This document shows, in pieces, positions 1 to 4,993 of a DNA stretch of 7,659 bases. The notes under the pieces were generated by a model. The model saw only the letters and a program-made list of their open reading frames with translations. It searched no databases and had not been told where the DNA came from. This stretch comes from an uncultured Collinsella sp. (lineage in GTDB: Bacteria; Actinomycetota; Coriobacteriia; Coriobacteriales; Coriobacteriaceae). Location of the stretch: the NCBI GenBank assembly GCA_900541185.1, contig UQIQ01000070.1, positions 1 to 7,659 on the forward strand, given 5' to 3'. The position numbers and the translations under genes are program-made. The number at the start of each line of letters is the position of its first letter. Positions within the stretch are counted from its first letter, which is position 1.

Positions 1-84
1 TCGCCGCGCCCCGCAGTGCCCGCTTCCCCCGAGAACAATTATCAGTGCAGGTAGAAAGCTTGCCGATTTTCGAAAAAGCCGGCT

Positions 85-213
85 ATGGTTGACCCCTGCG
101 GCCTAAACGTAGTAGATGGGCCCTTTCTGTGGTGCGGCACCAAGCCGGTCATTTTGGGATCGGACTATTTTGACTACTCATTGGCTGCTCTGGCAATCGG
201 GCTGCAAAAGTAG
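85..213 (+). CDS. Doubtful 42-codon ORF overlapping the palindromic element
   Basis: An ATG at 85 opens a 42-codon frame ending in TAG at 211-213. The peptide begins MVDPCGLNVVDG and ends AALAIGLQK. There is no recognisable Shine-Dalgarno sequence before the ATG (the preceding bases are AAAAGCCGGCT), no signal peptide and no known domain. The last third is encoded inside the long inverted repeat at 151-235, so the peptide's VILGSDYFDY segment is dictated by the repeat arm. The other strand of the element reads a similar FFDYF string for the same reason. The frame may be a passenger of a repeated non-coding element rather than a gene. It is listed because it is the only open frame of any length before the SRP RNA. 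Function unknown. Confidence 0.15.
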   Translation: MVDPCGLNVVDGPFLWCGTKPVILGSDYFDYSLAALAIGLQK

Positions 214-235
214 TCAAAAAAGCTCCGTCCCAAAT
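151..235. repeat. Long imperfect palindromic element
   Basis: The left arm (151-178) and right arm (209-235) are imperfect inverted repeats. The inner 11 bases are exactly complementary (TTTTGACTACT at 168-178 against AGTAGTCAAAA at 209-219). The outer parts match with a few changes (ATTTTGGGATCGGA against the complement of TCCGTCCCAAAT). About 30 bases (179-208) separate the arms. As RNA or extruded DNA it would form a long hairpin. It is not a standard intrinsic terminator, because the loop is large and no clean U tract follows on the plus strand. It ends just before the -35 box of the SRP RNA promoter. It may belong to a multicopy extragenic palindrome or MITE-like family, but that is inference from shape only. 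Confidence 0.6.
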
Positions 236-243
236 TAGCTACC

Positions 244-272
244 TTGCTCTGGCGGGCGGGAGCAGGTAAGAT
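244..272 (+). promoter_or_regulatory. Promoter of the SRP RNA gene
   Basis: A -35 box TTGCTC (244-249), a 17-base spacer and a -10 box TAAGAT (267-272) form a good sigma-70-type promoter. The expected start is about seven bases downstream, near 279. That is exactly where the closing helix of the SRP RNA begins, which independently supports both calls. Confidence 0.7.
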
Positions 273-278
273 ATACCG

Positions 279-398
279 AGCGCCTAGCGCGTTCGATGGG
301 TTCGGATGACGACATGTTCCGAATCTGGTCAGGTCCGGAAGGAAGCAGCCATAAGGAGCCTCTGTCGGGCATCCGAATCCATCGAGCGCACGGGCGCT
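279..398 (+). ncRNA. ffs: Signal recognition particle RNA (4.5S-like, small bacterial type)
   Basis: This is the RNA component of the signal recognition particle. It binds the Ffh protein and helps target nascent membrane and secreted proteins to the translocon. The diagnostic apical domain lies at 327-350. It contains the near-invariant GGTC AGG TCC stretch, a GGAA tetraloop at 337-340 closed by TCC (334-336) and GGA (341-343), and the AGCA/GCC of the asymmetric internal loop. The flanks fold into the expected long rod: 310-314 pairs with 363-367, 294-308 pairs with 370-384 with one G-U pair, 287-290 pairs with 386-389, and 279-284 pairs with 393-398. The length (about 120 nt) fits the Alu-less small bacterial form. 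A short T run follows (400-403) but is weak as a terminator. The ends are inferred from pairing. Confidence 0.95.
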
Positions 399-436
399 AT
401 TTTGGTGCCGCGACATGGCCCGGCCGGCGGCGAGGT

Positions 437-444
437 GTTTGGTG
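437..444. repeat. Target-site duplication, left copy (GTTTGGTG)
   Basis: These eight bases directly before the left IS end are repeated exactly at 1799-1806 directly after the right end. Direct repeats of 8-9 bp are the usual target duplication of the IS256 family. An exact copy shows that the element inserted as one unit and that both junctions are intact. Confidence 0.93.
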
Positions 445-469
445 GGCTTATAGGACAAAATGTGTGTCC
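445..469 (+). repeat. Left terminal inverted repeat of the IS (25 bp)
   Basis: All 25 bases are complementary to 1774-1798. The inner 17 bases (453-469) are themselves a small dyad: GGACA and TGTCC arms separated by seven bases, which could be the transposase-binding part of the end. Confidence 0.93.
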
Positions 470-493
470 CGATAGAACATCCGTTTCCATCCA

Positions 494-1612
494 TTAATCC
501 AGCCAGAACGGGTACGGGTCCCTGTGGTGGAGGTCCTCCCACACGGCCCTGTCGCCCCACTCCGGCCCTCCGTCCTCGCGCGACGGCGAGGCGGAGTAGA
601 CGCTGAACAGGAAGTCGATGTCCGCGTCGGTCGGCATCGCGGCGAGCTTCTCGCGCGCCGTCCTCGCGTCCCCCGAGTGCGCATGGCACCACCAGAACAC
701 CGCCTTCACGCGCTTGACCGACGTCAGCCCCCGGTGGTTGCGCATGACGGCCCTCAGCTGCGAGTTCACCCCTCCCTCGATCATGTTGTTGGTCGACGGC
801 AGCGGGCCGGCCTTGGCCAGGGCGGGGTCGAGGTGGGTGAACAGCGTCCCCGCCGACACCAGCGACGACAGCGACGAGCGCGCCCGCCTCAGCCTCTCGT
901 GGGTGTAGACCCTCCTGCCGTCCACCACGGTCCTGTCCTCCAGGAAGTCGGCCCAGAACCCGCACCAGTCGAGGTAGCGCTCGACCCAGAGCTCGGCCTG
1001 GTGCAGCGTCTCGATGCCCATGAGGTCGCGCGCGATGAGGTAGAGCTCGCGCCCCGCCTGGAGCTTCGGCCGCGTCGTCGTGTAGCGCTTGACCTGCGAG
1101 AAGGCGTGGAAGGTGCACCTCTGGACCCTGGTGCGCGGCCAGGTCTCGCGCACGGCCTTGGCGAACCCGCTCCCGCCGTCGGTGACGACCACGTCGGGCG
1201 CCGGGATCGGCGCCATGAGGGCCGACCACGCCCTCGAGTTCTCCGACCTCGCCATGTACCAGGAGACCACCCTCTCGCCGCTGCAGCATATGAGCACGAC
1301 GAGGTCGCGCGCGACCCGGATCCCGTCGACGTGGAGCACGCGGTGGAGCTCGCCGTCGGGGACGGGCATGGGCCAGACCTCCCAGAACTCGGCCGTCCTG
1401 CGCCTGAAGGACCGCCCGCCGCCCGGCATCGTGGCCTGCGAGTCCTTGGAGAGGAGCCACCCGAGGAACTCGTCCAGCCTTGCCGCCGTGTCGTCGTACC
1501 TCACCGTCGTCGACGCGCCGCAGGCCGTGCACCTCCACCGCTGGGACCCCGACGAGGTCCTGCCGCTGCGCTTGGTCCGACCGCCGCAGTAGGGGCAATA
1601 AACGGCCTTCAT
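494..1612 (-). CDS. IS256-family (IS1249-like) transposase with N-terminal zinc ribbon
   Basis: This 372-residue DDE transposase catalyses movement of the surrounding IS. An N-terminal zinc ribbon is formed by CPYC (C6, C9) and CTAC (C28, C31) and is followed by a probable helix-turn-helix region. The catalytic triad is readable: D96 in HVDGIR, D145 in VVTDGGSGF and E279 in STNNMIEGG. The QRCTFH stretch (C166, H169) between the second Asp and the Glu is the C/H motif typical of IS256/MULE-like enzymes. Length is normal for the variant Zn-binding group. An ATG at 1612 is preferred, because AGAGG lies five bases upstream. A GTG at 1618, adding two residues, overlaps that ribosome-binding site and is less likely. 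The gene is markedly GC-rich, more so than the surface-protein gene next to it, as expected for imported DNA. No frameshift or internal stop is visible. Confidence 0.93.
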   Translation of the reverse strand: MKAVYCPYCGGRTKRSGRTSSGSQRWRCTACGASTTVRYDDTAARLDEFLGWLLSKDSQATMPGGGRSFRRRTAEFWEVWPMPVPDGELHRVLHVDGIRVARDLVVLICCSGERVVSWYMARSENSRAWSALMAPIPAPDVVVTDGGSGFAKAVRETWPRTRVQRCTFHAFSQVKRYTTTRPKLQAGRELYLIARDLMGIETLHQAELWVERYLDWCGFWADFLEDRTVVDGRRVYTHERLRRARSSLSSLVSAGTLFTHLDPALAKAGPLPSTNNMIEGGVNSQLRAVMRNHRGLTSVKRVKAVFWWCHAHSGDARTAREKLAAMPTDADIDFLFSVYSASPSREDGGPEWGDRAVWEDLHHRDPYPFWLD

Positions 1613-1683
1613 GGGCACCTCTTCCGAAAGGGTATTTAACGGTTCCGGAAAAGGTTATCTACCTGCGGGAACGATAGGCAACC

Positions 1684-1700
1684 GGACACACATTCTGTCC
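1684..1700 (+). repeat. Internal copy of the IS end core
   Basis: GGACACACATTCTGTCC matches the inner 17 bases of the right TIR (1774-1790) at 16 of 17 positions, in the same orientation and exactly 90 bp inside it. A CAAC lies just before both copies. The five-base dyad arms GGACA/TGTCC are preserved, but the outer TIR part (TATAAGCC) is not repeated. It may be a subterminal transposase-binding or autoregulatory site, or a relic of an older end. Confidence 0.65.
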
Positions 1701-1735
1701 GAGCGGTTAAAAGCGGGCACGGAATTTAAACGGCT

Positions 1736-1767
1736 GAAAAAGGGGCATCGACCTGCGCCGATGCCCC
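1736..1767 (-). terminator. Intrinsic terminator inside the IS, facing the transposase gene
   Basis: GGGGCATCG (1742-1750) and CGATGCCCC (1759-1767) form a perfect 9-bp stem with an 8-base loop. On the minus strand the stem is followed by TTTTTC (complement of 1736-1741), a textbook terminator in the transposase direction. It would stop transcripts entering from outside the right end before they reach the transposase. Confidence 0.8.
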
Positions 1768-1773
1768 CAACGT

Positions 1774-1798
1774 GGACACACATTTTGTCCTATAAGCC
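1774..1798 (-). repeat. Right terminal inverted repeat of the IS (25 bp)
   Basis: This is the exact reverse complement of 445-469. It is followed immediately by the right copy of the GTTTGGTG duplication. Confidence 0.93.
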
Positions 1799-1806
1799 GT
1801 TTGGTG
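1799..1806. repeat. Target-site duplication, right copy (GTTTGGTG)
   Basis: Identical to 437-444. Joining 444 directly to 1807 restores the pre-insertion sequence. The restored 1807-1869 stretch is about 60 bp of SRP 3' flank leading to the terminator at 1870. I see no recognisable gene in it. Confidence 0.93.
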
Positions 1807-1869
1807 TCTGGGCATTGATGGCTACGTGGTTCAAGAGGCGGCGGTGCTGTTGCTTGAATTTTTGCAGTT

Positions 1870-1912
1870 AAAGAGGCTCGTTTCCCTAGGTTGGGGAAAC
1901 GAGCCTCTTTTT
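1870..1912 (+). terminator. Strong, probably bidirectional terminator
   Basis: A perfect 17-bp stem (1870-1886 with 1894-1910; outer bases AAAGAGGCTCG) has a 7-base loop and is followed on the plus strand by a T run (1908-1912). Before the IS insertion it was the first strong terminator after the SRP RNA. On the minus strand it lies 44 bp beyond the stop of the surface-protein gene, and its far arm supplies CTCTTT, so it probably also ends that transcript. Confidence 0.9.
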
Positions 1913-1955
1913 GTCTCTGGGCTTGTGGATTGGTGAAGGCAGAATGCTCTGTCGG

Positions 1956-2942
1956 CTATTTTGAGTTCTTGATGCGGCGGGTGGCTGTGGCGGTTATTCC
2001 GAGGCCTGTGGCGGCGATTCCTGCTAGCGCGATTGCGCTTGGCGTTGTGTCGCCTGTGTTTGCGAGCTTGTCGGCGGTCGTAGTTGCTTGCTTGCCGTTG
2101 CTTGTGTTCGCCTGCTTGGCGGAGCTCGGTGCGGCGTCTTTGCCGGCCGCGGGCGAGCCGGCGGGCTGTGCCGTCTCGGCCGGTTGCGCCGAGCCGGAGG
2201 GAGGCGTTGTCTCGGTGGGTTTCGTTATCTCGGGCGAGGCGGCCGTATCTGCTGCGGCTTTTGCCTCTTCGTATGCCTTGCAGGCGTCGTCATAGGCCGC
2301 TTGCGCCTTTTTCAAATTATCGAGGAGCGCATCTCGCTTGGCTGTTTCTCCGTCGAGGTGGGTTTTATTAAACTCTACTTCGCTTTCTAAGAAATAAATC
2401 AGGCTTTTCTGACTTTCGAGGCGCATTCGGCAGTGCTCAAGCTTATCTTCACAACGAGATTCTTGCTCTTGTGCATCCATGATCGCCAGTTCCAACTGCC
2501 ATCTAGTTTCGTAATCCGTGTGGGGGATTTTATTTAATTCTGCCTCAAGGTCTCTTGTTCGGTTGTGGGCCTTATCGCATTCGGATTGGGCTGCATCGAT
2601 GTCCGCTTGCATGGTAGGAAGGGATTCCTTATATATGGCAGCTCGCGCCAAATTAGTGTCGTAGTTCTTTTGAAAAATGGCAATTTTAGTATCGATTTCC
2701 GCAATTTTCTCGGGACTTGCGGCGTCTTTTGCGGCCTCGAGGTTTTTGAGCGCTTCCTGCATGGCCGCATGCGCTTTTTCTTTTTCGGTGGCCGCGTCTT
2801 CCGTCTGCAAGGCGACTGCATCGACAGGGGAGCTGGTTTCTGCCGCGATCGCCGTTACGGGGGCGATTCCCGCGACAAGTGCCGCGGAAAGGGCGATGCC
2901 CATGGTTGCTCGTCTTGCTCTTCTTGCGAGAATGTCGTTCAT
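1956..2942 (-). CDS. Secreted coiled-coil surface protein with LANTG sortase signal
   Basis: A 328-residue exported protein likely to be anchored to the cell wall. Residues 1-34 form a signal peptide: Arg-rich n-region ARRARR, hydrophobic core about 14-27, likely cleavage after AIAA. Residues about 50-235 are highly charged, rich in Ala, Glu and Lys, and predicted as long alpha-helical coiled coil. Residues about 236-292 are a Pro/Thr/Ser/Ala-rich linker. LANTG (293-297) is an LAxTG-type sorting motif followed by a hydrophobic span and the basic tail RRIKNSK. LAxTG motifs are associated with class E sortases of actinobacteria. Four Cys residues sit in the coiled coil, which is unusual for a surface protein and could allow disulfide cross-links. 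The ATG at 2942 is supported by GAGGTG five bases upstream. The coiled-coil part is less GC-rich than its surroundings. No enzymatic domain is recognised; a structural or adhesive role is only a guess. Confidence 0.85.
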   Translation of the reverse strand: MNDILARRARRATMGIALSAALVAGIAPVTAIAAETSSPVDAVALQTEDAATEKEKAHAAMQEALKNLEAAKDAASPEKIAEIDTKIAIFQKNYDTNLARAAIYKESLPTMQADIDAAQSECDKAHNRTRDLEAELNKIPHTDYETRWQLELAIMDAQEQESRCEDKLEHCRMRLESQKSLIYFLESEVEFNKTHLDGETAKRDALLDNLKKAQAAYDDACKAYEEAKAAADTAASPEITKPTETTPPSGSAQPAETAQPAGSPAAGKDAAPSSAKQANTSNGKQATTTADKLANTGDTTPSAIALAGIAATGLGITATATRRIKNSK

Positions 2943-2969
2943 CTCGGCACCTCATTTCAAGGGTTGGCA

Positions 2970-2995
2970 ACTTACTTGGTAGCACTAATGTAAGT
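2970..2995. promoter_or_regulatory. Inverted repeat overlapping the surface-protein promoter
   Basis: ACTTAC (2970-2975) and GTAAGT (2990-2995) are exact inverted repeats 14 bases apart. The second arm overlaps the proposed -10 box of the minus-strand gene and the first lies in its leader. This is a plausible operator, but no regulator is identified. Confidence 0.4.
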
Positions 2996-3022
2996 ATATC
3001 AGGCGGTTAACCCGCTCTTGAA
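2993..3022 (-). promoter_or_regulatory. Probable promoter of the surface-protein gene
   Basis: On the minus strand, TTCAAG (complement of 3017-3022) is separated by 18 bases from TATACT (complement of 2993-2998), a good -10 box. A perfect palindrome GGTTAACC (3005-3012) lies in the spacer. The leader would be about 44 nt long before the ATG at 2942. Confidence 0.5.
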
Positions 3023-3044
3023 TCTCGCCAGAAATGACGAGTTG

Positions 3045-3074
3045 TTTACGCTTCTTTTGAGCTCACCGTACTAT
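3045..3074 (+). promoter_or_regulatory. Candidate promoter of the ABC exporter operon
   Basis: TTTACG (3045-3050) and TACTAT (3069-3074) are 18 bases apart and point toward the first ABC gene. The match to consensus is moderate. The -10 box overlaps the left arm of the dyad at 3071-3105, as expected of a repressible promoter. Confidence 0.4.
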
Positions 3075-3105
3075 CATGATTCGAATTGAGTGTGAATGAT
3101 GATAG
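3071..3105. promoter_or_regulatory. Inverted repeat, likely operator, before the ABC exporter genes
   Basis: CTATCATGATTC (3071-3082) and GAATGATGATAG (3094-3105) are inverted repeats matching at 11 of 12 positions with an 11-base centre. The site runs from the candidate -10 box to the first bases of the ribosome-binding site (AGGGAG, 3104-3109). It could bind a dimeric regulator. If transcription starts upstream of 3071, it could instead form a leader hairpin touching the ribosome-binding site. Regulators of MarR or TetR type often control such exporters, but none is encoded in this window. Confidence 0.5.
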
Positions 3106-3118
3106 GGAGCGCCTTTTT

Positions 3119-4993
3119 ATGATTGAGTTGCTCAGGCGTTTTGGTGGTAAGTTTCGCCGGTATATGGTGATCGGCCCTGCGTGCAAGTTGATCGAAGTGA
3201 TCTTTGACCTGCTTACGCCGCTCGTGATTGCGCAGATGATCGACAAGGGCATCGGCGCACACGACGTCAACGCCGTCGTCCACTACGGCATGCTGCTTGG
3301 CGCCATGGCTGTGATCGGCATCTCGTTTACGCTCGTCTGCCAAAAGATGGCGGCGCTGACCTCGCAGGGCATGGGCACCGATATTCGCGGCGCGCTCTAC
3401 GAACACATCAACAAACTGAGCTATGCCGAGCTCGACCGTTTTGGCACGCCGTCGCTCATCACGCGCATCACCAACGACGTCAATCAGGTGCAGCTCGCCG
3501 TGGCGCTGGGCGTGCGCATGCTCATCCGCTGGCCTTTCCTGGCGGTGGGCTCCATGGTTGCGGCCCTTGCCATCGACCTTAAGCTCGGCATTATCTTTTT
3601 GATTTGCACGCCCGCGATCGGCCTGGTGTTTTGGTTTGTCATGGCGCGCTGCATCCCGTACTACAAGCAGCTGCAGGCAAAGCTCGACCGCATCGCACTT
3701 ATCTGTCGCGAGGGGCTTTCGGGCGCCCGCGTGGTCCGTGCGTTTGTGCGCGAAGATCACGAGCGTGAGCGTTTTGCCCAAGCGGCTGACGATCAGGCGC
3801 ATGTCGTCATCGCGGTGGGCAAGCTCTCGTCGATTCTTAATCCCGTTACGTTTCTTGTGATGAACCTGGGCGTGTGCGCCATCCTGTGGGTGGGTGGCAT
3901 TCAGGTCAACGTGGGCGAGCTCACACAGGGCCAGGTCATGGCGTTTGTGAACTACATGACCCAGACCCTCACCTCCATCGTGTACGTCGCCAACCTGGTC
4001 GTGGTCTTTACCAAGGCGAGCGCCAGCGCGTCGCGTATCAACGAGGTGCTCAATTGCGTGCCGAGTATCACCGACGAGGGCAACGAGCCGGTCACCCTGC
4101 CCGAGCCGAGCGAACTGGCGGGTGGCGCTGTTCCGGTCCCTGCGTTGAGCTTTGACCATGCGAGCTTTTCGTTTGGCGTGGGCGCGGCAAATGCCGTGAG
4201 CGATGTGACGCTGGAGCTGCCGCTGGGCAAAACGCTCGGCATTATCGGCGGCACGGGCAGCGGCAAGTCCACGCTCGTCTCGCTCATCCCGCGCCTGTAC
4301 GATGCGGGCACCGGCAGCGTGAGCGTGATGGGTACCGACGTGCGCACTTGGCCGCTCGACCAGCTGCGCCACGTGGTCGCGACCGTTCCGCAGCGAGCGT
4401 CGCTGGTGAGCGGCACCATCCGCAGCAACCTGACCTGGCGTGACGAGTCGGCGACCGACGAGGAGCTCTGGGCAGCGCTCGATATGGCGCAAGCGAGCGA
4501 GTTCGTGCACAACAAGCCCCAGGGCCTCGACGCCCCGGTCGAGGCGGGCGGCAAGAACTTCAGCGGCGGACAACGTCAGCGCCTGACCATCGCACGTGCC
4601 CTGGTGGGCGCTCCGCAGGTCCTGATCATGGATGACTCCGCGTCGGCGCTCGACTTTAAGACTGACGCGGCGCTTCGCCATGCCATTCGCGAGCGCAGCG
4701 TGCGCGGTGCCGCCGAGGGCGGGCTGCCGCTGACGACTGTCATCGTGAGCCAGCGCGTCTCGACCGTGCGCGATGCCGACATGATCTGCGTACTCGACCA
4801 CGGCTCGGTTGCGGGCCTGGGCACGCATGACGAGCTGTACGCGACCTGCCAGCTCTATCGCGAGATCTGCCAGTCGCAGCTGCGCCGCGAGGAGCTCGAG
4901 GGCCAGCAGGGGAGTGCGGCGCCCACGTCCGTCCCAAGTCCCGCGTCCGCCCCGGCTGCCCCGGCATCCACTTGCGCAAAGGAGGGCTGCTAA
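3119..4993 (+). CDS. ABC exporter half-transporter, degenerate-site subunit
   Basis: First half of a heterodimeric ABC exporter in the membrane: an N-terminal six-helix transmembrane domain (about residues 15-310) fused to a C-terminal nucleotide-binding domain. Visible motifs are Walker A GGTGSGKST (377-385, K383), Q-loop Q425, an intact signature FSGGQ (481-485), Walker B ending D505, and Q545 at the switch position. D506 replaces the catalytic Glu (IMDDSASALD) and Q545 replaces the switch His (VSQRVST). These changes mark the subunit with the degenerate ATP site, as in BmrC, LmrC or TM287. An Ala/Pro/Ser-rich tail of about 30 residues ends the protein. The ATG at 3119 is preferred (624 residues) because AGGGAG lies nine bases upstream. 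A TTG at 3086 in the same frame has no such site and would start inside the operator-like dyad. The stop codon abuts the next gene. Substrate unknown. Confidence 0.92.
   Translation: MIELLRRFGGKFRRYMVIGPACKLIEVIFDLLTPLVIAQMIDKGIGAHDVNAVVHYGMLLGAMAVIGISFTLVCQKMAALTSQGMGTDIRGALYEHINKLSYAELDRFGTPSLITRITNDVNQVQLAVALGVRMLIRWPFLAVGSMVAALAIDLKLGIIFLICTPAIGLVFWFVMARCIPYYKQLQAKLDRIALICREGLSGARVVRAFVREDHERERFAQAADDQAHVVIAVGKLSSILNPVTFLVMNLGVCAILWVGGIQVNVGELTQGQVMAFVNYMTQTLTSIVYVANLVVVFTKASASASRINEVLNCVPSITDEGNEPVTLPEPSELAGGAVPVPALSFDHASFSFGVGAANAVSDVTLELPLGKTLGIIGGTGSGKSTLVSLIPRLYDAGTGSVSVMGTDVRTWPLDQLRHVVATVPQRASLVSGTIRSNLTWRDESATDEELWAALDMAQASEFVHNKPQGLDAPVEAGGKNFSGGQRQRLTIARALVGAPQVLIMDDSASALDFKTDAALRHAIRERSVRGAAEGGLPLTTVIVSQRVSTVRDADMICVLDHGSVAGLGTHDELYATCQLYREICQSQLRREELEGQQGSAAPTSVPSPASAPAAPASTCAKEGC
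4978..4986 (+). promoter_or_regulatory. Ribosome-binding site of the second ABC gene, inside the first
   Basis: AAAGGAGGG lies within the last codons of the first ABC gene, eight bases before the ATG at 4994. The genes are joined as TAA then ATG with no gap, an arrangement that favours translational coupling and equal amounts of the two subunits. Confidence 0.85.

Larger units (their letters stand above)
1613..1773 (-). other. Transposase leader region of the IS
   Basis: This non-coding stretch lies between the right TIR and the transposase start. Reading on the minus strand it contains, in order, a hairpin terminator (1736-1767), a TIR-like dyad (1684-1700) and then the gene's ribosome-binding site. 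A weak promoter candidate is TTGCCT (complement of 1676-1681) followed about 17 bases later by ATAACC. I do not regard it as established. AT-rich pockets (1633-1640, 1722-1730) contrast with the very GC-rich coding part. Confidence 0.5.
445..1798 (-). mobile_element. Complete IS256/IS1249-type insertion sequence, 1354 bp
   Basis: The element is bounded by perfect 25-bp inverted repeats (445-469 and 1774-1798, outer bases GGCTTATAGGAC) and flanked by an 8-bp direct repeat. It carries one gene, a DDE transposase read on the minus strand (494-1612). The transposase stop codon lies about 50 bp from the left end, while roughly 160 bp of non-coding leader lies between the gene and the right end. 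The leader holds an intrinsic terminator and a second copy of the TIR core. The reading frame is uninterrupted, so the copy may be active. It inserted 46 bp beyond the SRP RNA, leaving that gene and its promoter untouched. Its transposase reads toward the SRP gene, opposite to SRP transcription. The family assignment rests on the transposase motifs and the size of the duplication. Confidence 0.93.

Noticed and set aside
1..54. Possible 3' end of a gene entering from the left (frame ending in TAG at 52-54)
   Set aside because: Only 17 codons are visible, rich in Pro and Ser, with other frames also open. Too little to call.
306..497. 63-codon plus-strand frame through the SRP RNA region
   Set aside because: It runs through the highly conserved SRP RNA core and into the IS left end. 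Its amino acids simply reflect RNA sequence.
524..1639. 371-codon plus-strand frame, and a 474-codon minus-strand frame (174-1598), over the transposase
   Set aside because: Both are shadow frames of the GC-rich transposase gene, with Arg/Pro/Gly-rich composition and no domain. The 494-1612 frame carries the zinc ribbon and DDE motifs.
1611..1871. 86-codon plus-strand frame across the right IS end and flank
   Set aside because: It crosses an IS junction and ends in a Cys/Arg-rich string with no similarity I recognise. In the restored pre-insertion sequence, the flank part continues the false frame through the SRP RNA.
3086..3118. Upstream TTG start for the first ABC gene
   Set aside because: No Shine-Dalgarno sequence precedes the TTG and it lies inside the operator-like dyad. 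The ATG at 3119 has AGGGAG at suitable distance.
3074..4828. 584-codon minus-strand frame opposite the first ABC gene
   Set aside because: Its composition is dominated by His, Arg and Ala, as in antisense shadows of GC-rich genes. The plus strand has all ABC motifs.
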